DNA from: Fonsecaea monophora
Taxonomy: Eukaryota > Ascomycota > Eurotiomycetes > Chaetothyriales > Herpotrichiellaceae
Assembly (NCBI RefSeq): GCF_001642475.1
Contig: NW_019174015.1
Span: forward strand, 78,985 to 142,984
Direction of reading: 5' to 3'
DNA length: 64,000 nucleotides
This document shows positions 41,816 to 52,093 of this stretch, piece by piece (position 1 is the stretch's first letter; every line of letters begins with the position of its first letter). The notes below the pieces were generated by a model that was not told the DNA's origin, made no database searches, and worked only from the letters and a program-made list of their open reading frames with translations. Position numbers and translations under genes: made by a program.

Positions 41816-44395
41816 ATGGCAGACAGCGAACATGCGACAATGGCTGACTCGCCGGAAACGGCTCGAACCCGGGATAAGGTACACCATACGGTAACTGCAT
41901 GTGTACGATGCAGACAGGTGAGCCTTCTTCTTGTCCTGCCAGATTTCTTGAGAGAGTCAGTCCTAACGTTTTCGCAGAGAAAAACCCGATGCGACCCCGC
42001 GCTTCCTCGGTGTGAGCCTTGTGAAAGGAGCAATGCGCACTGCGAATACTACGATTCGGCCAAGAACAGAACCATTCCGCGAACATACATCACGTCCCTG
42101 CAGGAGACGGTGCGCCGGCTCAACGAGGAACTCAAGGCATTGCAAAAAGAGGAGGAATATGAACCGGACCACGAGGCTATGGCGCGTGGCGCTGGGCTGG
42201 TCAAATTCAGTGAGAACGATGAATCCCGATTTCTGGGGCCTTCAAGTGGCATTGCCATCACCCGTTTTGTCATGGAATTCGCAAAGCAGAACTCGCTCCG
42301 GAGAACCATCAAAGACGTCGTCCCGCAACACGCCGCTCAAGAGATCAAAGACAAGTTTGACGCCGAGAGCAGCAAGCCTACGTCGAAAGTATATCCTCTC
42401 ATCAGTTCGGTCGCCGCCCCAGATCTTCCCAACAGTGTCCTCATGGATGAGCTTGTGGACATATACATGGTGAAAGCCCAATACATGCTCCCGCTTCTTC
42501 ACGAACCCTCTTTTCGGAAGGAGCTGCAGGCTGTATACGACGGATCAAAGGACCCAACTCTTAATTTCCAAGTCCGTCTCGTTGTGGCAATCAGCATGCA
42601 GAAGCTAGATAAGCAATACGCTGGGCTGGCTGACAGCTACTATCTGGCTGCGCTTCCGTTTCTGACAGGTGCTGTTCAGAAGATGGATTTATCGACGCTT
42701 CAATGCTTCGCGCTCATTGCGCAATATTCGTTGCTCACACCGACTCGAACCGCAGCGTATTGGGTGGTGGGAATCGCAGCGAAACTATGTCAAGAGCTGG
42801 GTTTATGCGAAGAAGAGACAATTCATCGACCGCCTTCCGGTGCCAGGCCCAATGCCCTAGAGGTGGACATGCGACGACGTTTGTTTTGGATCATAACGTC
42901 CATGGAGTATGGACTTGCCCACAGTCTCGGCAGGCCGAGTGCCTTTGGTGTAACTGTCGACAACATCAACGTCAACTTTTTCGAACTTTGCGACGATAAA
43001 TATATCAGTGCAGACGGACTGCTTACTGGTCACCATCCAATCATGAAAAAGTGCATCTCCATCCACTTCTTCAAGATGAGGCTGCTGCAGGCCGAGATCA
43101 GGCGGACTCTATACCTGAAGAAGCGAGAGGCACCTGTGCATGATCAAGACCCGTGGTTTCACCAAATGCTGACCAAGATCGACAACTGGGTCCGGGATTG
43201 CCCCAAGAACGACGAGGGATCTGGCTTGAGCGAGGCCTGGTTTATTGGTCGCAAAAACACCATGATAGTGTTCATGTACCGACCGTCGCCGCAAATTCCC
43301 AGTCCTTCTCTTTACGCAGCCCAGCAATGCTATTCTGCAGCCACGTTCAACATCCAACTCCAGAAGCGCCAGGTCGAAGGGCATTTGATCGATATTACCT
43401 GGATTTTTACTCAAGCCATCTTTATGGCGCTTAATACAGTGCTCTGGTGCCTGTCATATCCTGGTATCAGACAACAGCATCCCTTGGAAGAGGTCCAGGT
43501 GCATATCCAGGACGCACTCAGAGCGATCGACCTTTGCGCCGACCGCTGGCCGGGGGTACGCTCTGCGCAACAACTCTACGAGAACCTTGTGTATGGTTGT
43601 CTCAAGGCATACGAAGCCGACAGCAAGGAATCCCCTGCCTCGCAATCAGATTATGTCTCTTCCACAACGACACAAGACCTGAGCTCAGCAGCAGCTTCAC
43701 AGTTTGCGAACAGTCCAGCCAGTACCACAAATACGTCAATCTATGGTGCTCAATCCCCCCAGTCGATCCATAGTGTGCACACCACAGCAAACAACCACAA
43801 CTTTAAGAACGCGGCGGCTGGCTACATTGACCATTCTGCGCAACAACCGTTTCAGCCTCAACCGGAGATGTTCCCTACATCAACACAACCAATGGCCAAT
43901 CCGCAACAACAGTATATCCCTACAACCAGCCACCAAACACTGCCCCGCATTGACGCCACAGCGATGCACTACAGTCTGCCTGGTTTCGACCCACATTCTT
44001 TCCCAGCAACGAGCGGCGCCAGCGCGGGTCCTGGTGGTTCGTGGACAGCTGGACCTCTTATCCCAGGAGTTATCCCCGGCTTGACGGGGTCTCCCAACAT
44101 GAATTACGACGACCTTCCATACCTTGCCCCTTTTGGTCACGAGTACAGTCGATACATGGGGCAATCATTCCCTCCACCGGGCTCGCACGGGTCTTCTAGA
44201 GCGGTAGCAGGAGGGCATCCTGGTACAGCTGCCAACGCAAGTGGCCCGGGCGATTATGCAATGCAGAGCCTGAGTTCCCAGCAACAAATGGAACTTATGG
44301 CCATCTTGGAGAGTGAGCGAAGCAATGGTCAGCTGCCGGATGTGAGTGGCATGGTTAGTGACGCGACGACTTTTTATACGGCACAGTTGCCGTGA
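41816..44395 (+). CDS. Zn2Cys6 fungal transcription factor (second of divergent pair), intron inside zinc cluster
   Basis: The ATG at 41816 (MADSEHATMADSPETART) begins exon 1, 41816-41917; exon 2 is 41978-44395; total 839 residues. The 60-nt intron (GTGAGC donor, TCCTAAC branch, TTCGCAG acceptor) lies between the second and third cluster cysteines. Removing it gives VTACVRCRQRKTRCDPALPR then CEPCERSNAHC, a standard C-x2-C-x6-C-x6-C-x2-C-x6-C cluster. The intron is a multiple of three and stop-free, so an unspliced message would still read through but break the DNA-binding domain. A coiled coil (ITSLQETVRRLNEELKALQK) follows, then the TF domain (TRTAAYWVVGIAAKLCQELG, DMRRRLFWIITSMEYGLAHS, LGRPSAFG). 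The last ~220 residues are Q/S/P/N-rich. Regulon unknown. Confidence 0.93.
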   Translation: MADSEHATMADSPETARTRDKVHHTVTACVRCRQVSLLLVLPDFLRESVLTFSQRKTRCDPALPRCEPCERSNAHCEYYDSAKNRTIPRTYITSLQETVRRLNEELKALQKEEEYEPDHEAMARGAGLVKFSENDESRFLGPSSGIAITRFVMEFAKQNSLRRTIKDVVPQHAAQEIKDKFDAESSKPTSKVYPLISSVAAPDLPNSVLMDELVDIYMVKAQYMLPLLHEPSFRKELQAVYDGSKDPTLNFQVRLVVAISMQKLDKQYAGLADSYYLAALPFLTGAVQKMDLSTLQCFALIAQYSLLTPTRTAAYWVVGIAAKLCQELGLCEEETIHRPPSGARPNALEVDMRRRLFWIITSMEYGLAHSLGRPSAFGVTVDNINVNFFELCDDKYISADGLLTGHHPIMKKCISIHFFKMRLLQAEIRRTLYLKKREAPVHDQDPWFHQMLTKIDNWVRDCPKNDEGSGLSEAWFIGRKNTMIVFMYRPSPQIPSPSLYAAQQCYSAATFNIQLQKRQVEGHLIDITWIFTQAIFMALNTVLWCLSYPGIRQQHPLEEVQVHIQDALRAIDLCADRWPGVRSAQQLYENLVYGCLKAYEADSKESPASQSDYVSSTTTQDLSSAAASQFANSPASTTNTSIYGAQSPQSIHSVHTTANNHNFKNAAAGYIDHSAQQPFQPQPEMFPTSTQPMANPQQQYIPTTSHQTLPRIDATAMHYSLPGFDPHSFPATSGASAGPGGSWTAGPLIPGVIPGLTGSPNMNYDDLPYLAPFGHEYSRYMGQSFPPPGSHGSSRAVAGGHPGTAANASGPGDYAMQSLSSQQQMELMAILESERSNGQLPDVSGMVSDATTFYTAQLP

Positions 44396-45995
44396 TTGCA
44401 ATATCTACCCTTCACTGATACATCAGATATGAGCTTGTGGCCTCCTGGCGAGACTCGAAGGGGGGAGATGTTGGACAACAGGACAAGGACGTGACGGGGC
44501 AACATTATTCGCCCAGTGGTATTTCTGCCTGGTTGAACGATTCGCACCGAGTCTATTCAGTCCCCCGGCATATGGTCTCATTCCAAAAGGAACGGCCGAT
44601 GCTGATTGTCTCTTCTCTGGAATACGATTTGTCACCTATGTATCTGCCGGCTCGATCCAGCAGATTGGTGCCGAATGGCTCCGTTTTTAGCTGTCGCCAT
44701 CAACAATTTAGCTTTAGGAAAGGTATGCCTGAAGAGACGATTTTTGGACAAGGCTTCAAGGCGGACATGCTCTCCCATTCGCGCGCCCCCCTACCTGCCA
44801 GAGGCAGACTCGGAGGTCTCCCCCTGCGCGTGGACTGTCAAGAGCCTAACTTCGGTCCTCAAGGCATCGAGTTGAGCCAGGGCGCACCGGTACACCCTTT
44901 AGTTGTTGGGAGACCAGGCATATCATCACGAACTGGTGTCGGCCGCTGGATGCCTCGCTCAGACTAATGTCCGCCGTCGAATCGATGGTCGAGTTATTCT
45001 CCAACGTGGTGGCACAACATCATGCAAGGCAACGCCAAGCATGTGTGGTGTCCAATGGACATGGCATGGAATATGTATAGAAGCAGTGGCAGGCGCAGAC
45101 ATTTGGCTTTTTGGAGTGCAGGGGACCACAGGCTAGGCGCAAGCGACTGTGGCGGGTTACCAAATGAGGAGAGTCAAGGATGCATTGCCCTCTGATGCAC
45201 AATTACAATTGATAAGCGAAGCAAGCTCAAGTTTCACATGGACACGACGAGTATCTACTCAAGTATATCCCATGTACCAAGGACCAAGTACTCGCTGTAT
45301 GAGGTGGAAAGGTATCCGTGCGTGTCATTGCCTCACAACCGCCATGGCTGATCCACGGAGGATTCTTGTCCCGAACACGAGGTACACATGAAAACCTCGT
45401 ATGCGCCCCGTACAAGGAGATTTGTTCTAGGTTATTTTACCACTTAATCACATACCTATCCTTAGCCTCTTTAGCATCTTTAGTATCCTTGGTAGACGTA
45501 GGGACACGGAAGATGTGCGGAATAGTAATCATAATCATCTTCATCGAACAAGTTCTAAGTACCAAGTCCCAAGCCCATTATTACCGAAGACTCGGTACTC
45601 GACACTCGGCGGTACTTTACTTGTGCCTTTTCTGGTGTTTCTGCCCGAATTATTGCGTCATTCGCCATCAATCGCCCCTACTCAGCGAGCAGTACCGAGG
45701 ACTTGTGTATCTCGCCTCATGGTGGTCCGTGGACAGACACACACGAGACATGTGAGGTGAGTGAGGTGAGAAACCGGGTACAAATTCGCACAAACTGTTT
45801 TCCCGCAGGCCGGCGGGCGACGGAGTGGCGCTGTGATTGAATTGATTCTAACTTTGGGTTCTGGGGACTCGACGGGGACGGGGGTCGATGACAATTCGAA
45901 GCCAGACAGACAAGAGAGGTTCAAGGTCCGTGACGTGGCATGGCATTGTCACCCTCTGCTGGTGGTAATACGTGTGCAAAGTACATTGTACTGAT

Positions 45996-46019
45996 AAGCT
46001 GTAAAGCTGTAAAGCTGTA
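45996..46019. repeat. Three tandem copies of AAGCTGTA
   Basis: Exact 8-nt direct repeat within the gene-poor region. Confidence 0.85.
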
Positions 46020-46197
46020 AAGGTAGAAAGGTGCAAGGTGCAGGTGGAGGTGGACGCGATGGACCAATCCTCTCTCTTACTAAGAGATATGTTCTCGTTA
46101 CTCGTACGGAGGGAGTACCCTCGTAGGTAGGTACTGTACTTGTGCTTTGTAGATTCTGACTGGGCAAAGCTGGCGTCAATAAACGCACTGCCATTGG

Positions 46198-46207
46198 GTA
46201 CAAGTAC
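46198..46207 (+). promoter_or_regulatory. GTACAAGTAC word, copy 1
   Basis: Exact 10-mer, followed by TCGGTACC. Part of the cluster upstream of zinc-finger gene 1; role unknown. Confidence 0.4.
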
Positions 46208-46747
46208 TCGGTACCTTGTAAGTAGATAGATACCCTTGCTTGTCTTGGAACTCTTTGTCCCGGCAAGCCTGGTAAAACCCACGGCCGTTCCGGACTGTTG
46301 GGAAACTCATCGAACAACGAACAGAGATGAAGGGGAATCGGGGATGGAGATTGGATGGATGGAGACGAGACGAGATGGGAAAAAGGGCTCCCTTGATGGA
46401 TTCATTGGTCACTGGAATTCACGGGCATGGGACAGGGACACGGACACAGCCACACACGCATTGTTCGTTTTGGTAGGCCTTGTTCGCTTAATATTAGCAG
46501 GCACTGGGCGATTGGCAGCGTGTCTTGGGTGTTGACCAGCCACACCTACATACGGAGCAGACCAGGTCTTTCGCTTGATGATGGGCTTGGTGGCCCACAG
46601 TGCCGAGTGTAATGATCTTCGTACGAGATACGACTCCCTTCCCTCGTACTTGTATCGAATACCGAGCTGCTAGGTAGTCACGTAGTGTGGCTTTCCACCA
46701 ATGTACCCGGTACCTATGACGAAACCCGTTGTTGTACTCTGTACCGA

Positions 46748-46757
46748 GTACTTGTAC
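46748..46757 (-). promoter_or_regulatory. GTACAAGTAC word, copy 2 (inverted)
   Basis: GTACTTGTAC on the plus strand, preceded by GTACCGA. Same word in opposite orientation. Confidence 0.4.
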
Positions 46758-46883
46758 ATACATAACCTCTCTCGACCATAATAATCAATGGAAGAGTGAG
46801 GCGTAGTAACCCTGCTGCCCGGTCGCCCGGTTCTTGGTCCGTCTCTTGGTTGGTTGCTGGTCTGAAAAGGGTTTATGTACTCG

Positions 46884-46893
46884 GTACAAGTAC
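46884..46893 (+). promoter_or_regulatory. GTACAAGTAC word, copy 3
   Basis: Exact copy preceded by GTACTCG, so the local context is GTACTCGGTACAAGTAC. Confidence 0.4.
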
Positions 46894-46905
46894 ACATTAC
46901 TCTGG

Positions 46906-46915
46906 GTACAAGTAC
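46906..46915 (+). promoter_or_regulatory. GTACAAGTAC word, copy 4
   Basis: Exact copy 22 nt after copy 3, about two helical turns away on the same face. It lies 988 nt upstream of the zinc-finger gene 1 ATG. Confidence 0.4.
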
Positions 46916-47903
46916 CAAGGCGGTCCAACAAATCACTCAAAATCAGCTCAGCTAATCCACCTTACCTTGTCATCAATCTCTGCATCTACAAGCACAAGTT
47001 TATGTAATATAGTCACGATTCCCATTTTCACATGCTCCGACAGGAAAGCATTGTACATGCCCTGATACCCGCGTATTGCACTCGTTAGGGCGCATCTCGT
47101 TCTTCTTTCTCGGAAGGAAAGTACAAGTAGTCGGTGGCTCGTACTTTGTAGGCAAGTGGACAATCATCAGCCACAAAAGGGCCCAAAAAGTCGTGGCGCT
47201 CCAGCGTCTATTGGTTAGACAAATACGAGCTAACTGCCTTTGGAAAAACTCCGCGTGCAGGGGGGTCCGATTTAGCTTTGATACCTCGGCATCTTGTTCT
47301 AAATTGACCAACCAGCGTCGACCGCGGTCTCCGATGGCCCCGTGGTGCCTGAGGCTGTGCACGACGCGGGACCTATTGCGAGGCCTTTTGTCCCCCAATC
47401 CACCTTCAAGCTTGATGCAAACCCCCCCAGTTCGAACAAGAGCCGCAAAATCCCATCGACTTTTGCATCCGTGCCCCTTACCTAAACCAAGTCTGAGCAG
47501 CCACACCAGTGGCTTGGAGATGCTAGATCTGGATGAAGTGGACATGACCATGACGCACACTGGTTTGGCGTCTGTTCGCATCACGCCGCATCCACGGGTG
47601 GCCCAGCCTCGAGCCATTATCAACTCCCCCCAAGTTCCTCCGCCCCGAATGCTCTATTTGCTTCAAAAATCCCCGAGTTTTCTAAATCTCATCTACCCAC
47701 AAGTTTCATTCAGTCTACGAAAATATGCTCCCGTTCAGATTCTTCTCTCCCCCCGCTCTCCTTCCACGGCCTTGACATTTCCTTGTCCTCGTTGTTTCTT
47801 TCAGTCCCAGACCGCTGGCCGGTTTCCTTTCGTCCTTCCTACGAGTGCCATTTATCCTTGGCGCGTAAATTGATTGGTCGTATTCGCTTTGCCACCCGCC
47901 GTC

Positions 47904-49268
47904 ATGGAGCAATTCAGGATTTCTTTCTCGACTCCCAATGATGCCATTCAGCCGCTGGCCATGCTGACTGGGAGAATGATCGACAGTCCATCTTCGGAGC
48001 TGGAAATCCGATATCCTGTCCAGATGGGGAACCAAACACATAGGCCAGTTGCCACCCCAATGGGTCCAGCATATGCATTCCAACAAGCGACCTGGTCACC
48101 GCTCTTCGACCAAAGCCGAATCGGTTTCGCCAATAACAATTCGCAAACATCCCTTTCGCATCGTCAAACATCAAACTCACATGCCATCTTGGCCACAATC
48201 ATTGGTCGACAGGATATTGCAATCTTTCGAGACACGGTATGCAGCTACCTTCGTCTGACGTCCGCTTTGTGGACTGAGTTGTACAATCCTCGAGAATACT
48301 CCACCGCTCACCACCTTCTAACTCGCTATCTCTGCCAGGAGTATGGCAGACTCCCTCCTGACTTGTGGCGCTTGGTCAATGAACTCAGAGATCAGTATGA
48401 TTTTGAGCATTCGCGTTTTGAGTGTATCGACATCATCTCCTCAATCCCAATACCGCCAGATCTGATTTCCGGCGGCTTAGAGGCTACTGGGCATGGAGGG
48501 CGAGACTTTGGTGACTCCTGCAATCGCCCGGTCCCTCGTGCATCGGAAGGGAACAGTTCTCTCGCATCTCACGTTTCCAGTCCAGGTCCTGGTCAAGGTA
48601 GTCAAACAAGATCCACGACGCCAGTTTCGATGGTGGGCGGGAGGAAAAAATTCCAGAGTCCTACCTATCAGAGGGCAAAAGGAAGGGCACCAAAAGGAGA
48701 GAGATACAAATGCCCTTACATGAATTGCAGGCATGATGCTTTCAGGAATGCTGGAAACTTCAGCAACCACATGCGCAACTGCCACGCAGAGTCGGAGTAT
48801 CGCAACCGGAATCCTGCAGAGTTCCTGGTGCCAGACTCATCGCCTCAGCCGAGTAATCAGGGCGACACCACATCTTCGGTCGTCACAAGTGCGAGCGACT
48901 CGCCCCTGACTCAACGACGATTGTCCCAGGAGTCCTACGGTGGTGGAAATGAGATTTCGAACGCTCGCCAAGATGGTGTCAGATATGCGGGAGACTTCAC
49001 TTTCACCACTGGCCACAATGGCTTCCAGATCAGCATGAGCCAGGGCGTGTTCGATGAAAGCTCTCCAGGACCATCTGGACCCAGTGGGCTATCTACCACT
49101 TCACTTCTGGAGGCCCTCAGCTTTGACCCGAGTAATCCTGGGTCACGCCTCGTCACATCGCAACATGAACGTAATCACGAGTCTTGCTATCCTCTGAAAG
49201 ACGAAGCCGAATATGGTCAATTTCAAATGATGGAAGACCAAAGATGGAAGACGAGGCGAAGAGGCTAG
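47904..49268 (+). CDS. Single C2H2 zinc-finger protein with N-terminal helical region (gene 1 of pair)
   Basis: The ATG at 47904 (MEQFRISFSTPNDAIQ) is the first in frame and gives 454 residues with no intron. The N-terminal ~85 residues are disordered. Residues ~90-180 form a helical region (IFRDTVCSYLRLTSALWTEL, LLTRYLCQEYGRLPPDLWRL). A Ser/Pro/Gly linker precedes one finger at 270-294: CPYMNC...NHMRNCH (C-x4-C-x13-H-x4-H). HAESEYRNRNPAEFL follows. The C-terminus is Ser/Gln-rich and ends in a basic KTRRRG. I recognise no named family. The layout and the words around the finger match the protein encoded at 52094, so the two look like diverged paralogues. A single finger rarely gives DNA specificity by itself, so it may bind as a dimer, through the N-domain, or bind RNA or protein. 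Confidence 0.85.
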   Translation: MEQFRISFSTPNDAIQPLAMLTGRMIDSPSSELEIRYPVQMGNQTHRPVATPMGPAYAFQQATWSPLFDQSRIGFANNNSQTSLSHRQTSNSHAILATIIGRQDIAIFRDTVCSYLRLTSALWTELYNPREYSTAHHLLTRYLCQEYGRLPPDLWRLVNELRDQYDFEHSRFECIDIISSIPIPPDLISGGLEATGHGGRDFGDSCNRPVPRASEGNSSLASHVSSPGPGQGSQTRSTTPVSMVGGRKKFQSPTYQRAKGRAPKGERYKCPYMNCRHDAFRNAGNFSNHMRNCHAESEYRNRNPAEFLVPDSSPQPSNQGDTTSSVVTSASDSPLTQRRLSQESYGGGNEISNARQDGVRYAGDFTFTTGHNGFQISMSQGVFDESSPGPSGPSGLSTTSLLEALSFDPSNPGSRLVTSQHERNHESCYPLKDEAEYGQFQMMEDQRWKTRRRG

Positions 49269-51138
49269 CTCGGGTCGTCAGTAGCTCATTGTCACAAAAG
49301 GGAGTTTTGCTGTGAGGTTTTGGATGTCAGTTGAGTTGTCTATGCAGAACCTGGAAGCTCGGGTTGGGGTATAGGCTTCTGTTCGCTGAAATTCCTTTCC
49401 CTGCTCCAGCTTGGATTGACAGCCACGAGCCGACAAATGCGAAGGCTCTAGCACCTCTGGTAGGGTCCAGGCCCTTGGGTCACCTTTGGAACGCGATTTC
49501 CCGTATCTGATCCCCGCAGCCGGCGCCGCAGTAACCCTACCAGAATCAGCATTGACATGAGCACTACCAAAGCCGCCCAAAGAGCCAAACACGGGTCCGC
49601 CGCTAGGACTGCATGATGTGGTTGAAAAATTTGAGTCGGCAAGAATGTCGGCAGGGGTGCGTTCGTCTGATGAGGCGACCCGTGTTTGCAAAACGCATTT
49701 CCTGGTTGCGATCAACCCGACGGCCGCAGTGGGTGACTACCAGATGGAAGGAACTTTGTCCACAGTTTGCCCGCGTTGGCCGAACTGATGGTGGGGAGCC
49801 ATTAAATGAAAAGGCGAACAGATGATATTCATCAAAATTTCGTCGTCTTCCATTCGATGATATAGAGATAAGTTGGAATCTGAAACACACCTGTTAGAGC
49901 TAATCTTTAAATGGGTTGGCCTTCTGACTGCGCGAGGAGGTCCAAGAATATGTCCAGGGACGCAGGGACGGGAGTATTGATGTATGTATGTCGACAAACA
50001 GTGCGAGTCAGCTGGGTAGGGTGCATTCCTGATTCCTATCTCCGCCACAACCGAAATCATGTCAAATTGAGGAAGCGTGGCAGCAAGTGATTGGGATTAC
50101 GGATGTGGGCGGGATGCAAGGTTGCGCACCATGCTAAATAGGTAGCGGGAGATTCTAGCATTTGGCGGCAGGGACAACGGTCGAGCAGTTCCAAAGCGGG
50201 TGGTACACCTGCTTGCCCGCATGATGGAGCTGCTGGTAGCAGTTGAACCGTAGCGGGCCAGCTGGTGAACGGTGCGGTTCGTCGGTTCCTGATCCTCGAA
50301 TGCAGGTCCCCACGGACTTTCGAGTCCTGGTGTTGCTGATGTCGAAGACTCTTTCGATAGGATCATGGACAGATCTGCACATATTCTAACCCTGGCCATC
50401 AAAAGTGCCCCCAAAACACAGTGCGAAGTGCAGTGTCGGAATATTATTTTTGGGTTGCGCCTCAGTGGCCCAAGCACGATGACGATGAGATGAAATTGGC
50501 CTCGACCAGCAGGAATCACAAAGCTTCAACAGATTAATTGCCCGATCAGCAACTCTAGGCGGTGAGGTATTGCTGTGTCGCGCAGAGCGACAGCTTGCAG
50601 GTGGACTGATTGCTGATTGCTGGAGAGCGCATCTTTCGTTGGAGCCTTCGAAGGGCTAGACGCTGTGTGGAGGAAGGAAACCGGAGCGCGATGAGACGAA
50701 GGGTGCCAATTTCGCCACAAAAACCAGTTATTAACGGGATGGATGACTCCATTCCCAGTGCTGCATTGCTTTCTGTGTAGGTAGATACCTACAAATAGTC
50801 GCACAGAGGCGGGCGGGAGGTCACGGTGCAGCGGCCAGGCACCAGTCCCACGTTTTCAGGTGAACCTCGTACGGGGATGACCGCGCTCCTTTAGGTATCG
50901 GATATGATGTTCCTCGGGTTTCAGGGGTGGCCCTTGGGGGCGCTGCTTTCGTTACGCAAGGGAGAGAAAGCGGGTGGCGCGGTGGTGGGCGATGGGAGCG
51001 ATGGGATGGGATGGGATGTGGATGGGATCAATCGAAGCCAGTGAGAGAGATGACTGGCGGCGTGGAGCAATAGAGGCCCATCCCTGCTGAAACCCGTTCA
51101 GTGCCCGTGCCGTACGTTGAAGGTGATTGATCCATTGC

Positions 51139-51148
51139 GTACAAGTAC
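51139..51148 (+). promoter_or_regulatory. GTACAAGTAC word, copy 5
   Basis: Exact copy 945 nt upstream of the zinc-finger gene 2 ATG, nearly the same distance as copy 4 from gene 1. Confidence 0.4.
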
Positions 51149-51418
51149 CTACTTGGTCCAGGTCGTGGGACGAGATGAAAAAAAAACCACGTTTTGAGGG
51201 GAGGATGAAGGCTAGTGGGCTGTCGAAATGGGGGATTGGCGCATTTTGCATCCTTTTAGCTCCAAATGACGAGCAAAGACAACGCCATCACTGCCCCAGT
51301 GGATCACTTTTCAGGACTTGGGATCATAGCTCTGGGTCAAGCAGTCCGGCGTGGGCATCCCCCAGGGCTTGGAAGCCTGCCTCGCTTGTCCTCGTCGTGG
51401 GTACCCTCCCTGGCTCTA

Positions 51419-51463
51419 GTTAGGCTTGGGCTGGGCATAACCAGCCTCTATTATAAGCCTAAC
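51419..51463. repeat. Imperfect inverted repeat (hairpin) with GTTAGGCTT arms
   Basis: GTTAGGCTTGGGCTGG pairs with CCAGCC and, after an 8-nt bulge, AAGCCTAAC. The right arm continues into CTAACT, giving two CTAAC words. It may be a short element relic or a transcript hairpin. Confidence 0.6.
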
Positions 51464-52093
51464 CTAACTGAGCCAGAACGTAACAAACTTCTTTGTTTTC
51501 ATGTATTTTTTTCGTCCTTCCGCTACTCTTGCGACTCTCACCTGTTGTAGTCCAACAACTCATGAATGAATGATAGCCGTATCTGCCTTGCCTAACTGTG
51601 TTTGCTCGCTATGTCCCATCACAACGGTGTACCTCGCCTTTGGATATCATGCGCCCTCTCATACGCCCGCGTCCACGCTTCACGCTTACATCCTACATCA
51701 CCCCGTTCTGGCCCATACCCCTCCGTCTGCGCTCTGCTCAACTCATTTGCACCTACAGCGTTCATATAATGAATGCACCCAGCCTATTTACTACCATCTT
51801 TTTTCTCACACTTTGTCCTCCATCCTTTTCCTAACCTTTGTCGGCAAACATCTCTTCGATTACTGTTGACTGCCACAATACCTGGCTACAATTGCCGCCC
51901 AAAAGTGACGCCTCGTGCCCTCACCGTTTATCCGCGCCGCCCAGTCTTCCTTTGCTTCGCACCACAACCAGGTCGACCTCCGATTGACCAACCCAGACGA
52001 TCACGTTGAACCCTATCCGTCCTCCGTCCTCCGCATTGAATTCACTGAAAACCCCTGTGCCGTCTCCAGGCCTTGGACCAAGTACAGCACACC

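Larger units (their letters stand above)
44396..47903. other. Gene-poor 3.5 kb region upstream of zinc-finger gene 1
   Basis: No convincing gene. Frames at 44437-44967 (+), 47076-47873 (+) and 47000-47623 (-) lack similarity, and the plus frame at 47076 has no ATG at its start. The stretch 45250-47150 is dense in GTAC-centred words (GTACAAGTAC, CGGTAC, GAGTAC), listed separately, plus (AAGCTGTA)3. The last 250 nt before 47904 are pyrimidine-rich, like a long leader. Confidence 0.65.
49269..52093. other. Gene-poor 2.8 kb region upstream of zinc-finger gene 2
   Basis: No convincing gene. Minus-strand frames at 49278-49715 and 50097-50519 have no similarity. The region holds one exact GTACAAGTAC (51139-51148), an imperfect hairpin at 51419-51463 and, from about 51600, a pyrimidine-rich leader-like stretch up to 52093. 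A CTCCAG just before the gene could be a 3' splice site of a leader intron. Confidence 0.6.

Noticed and set aside
44437..44967. 176-codon plus-strand ORF after the second Zn2Cys6 gene
   Set aside because: No recognisable domain, odd composition, and it lies in the 3' flank of a gene; I cannot support it as coding.
46198..46915. GTAC-rich region as a CRISPR-like or satellite array
   Set aside because: Spacing is irregular, orientation varies and there is no constant unit length.
47000..47873. Overlapping ORFs of 207 (minus) and 265 (plus) codons before zinc-finger gene 1
   Set aside because: They overlap each other and show no similarity; the plus frame opens at a TTG rather than an ATG. 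More likely promoter and leader sequence.
49278..50519. Minus-strand ORFs of 145 and 140 codons between the two zinc-finger genes
   Set aside because: I looked for a third paralogue or a small secreted protein, but found no finger, signal peptide or coding-like pattern.
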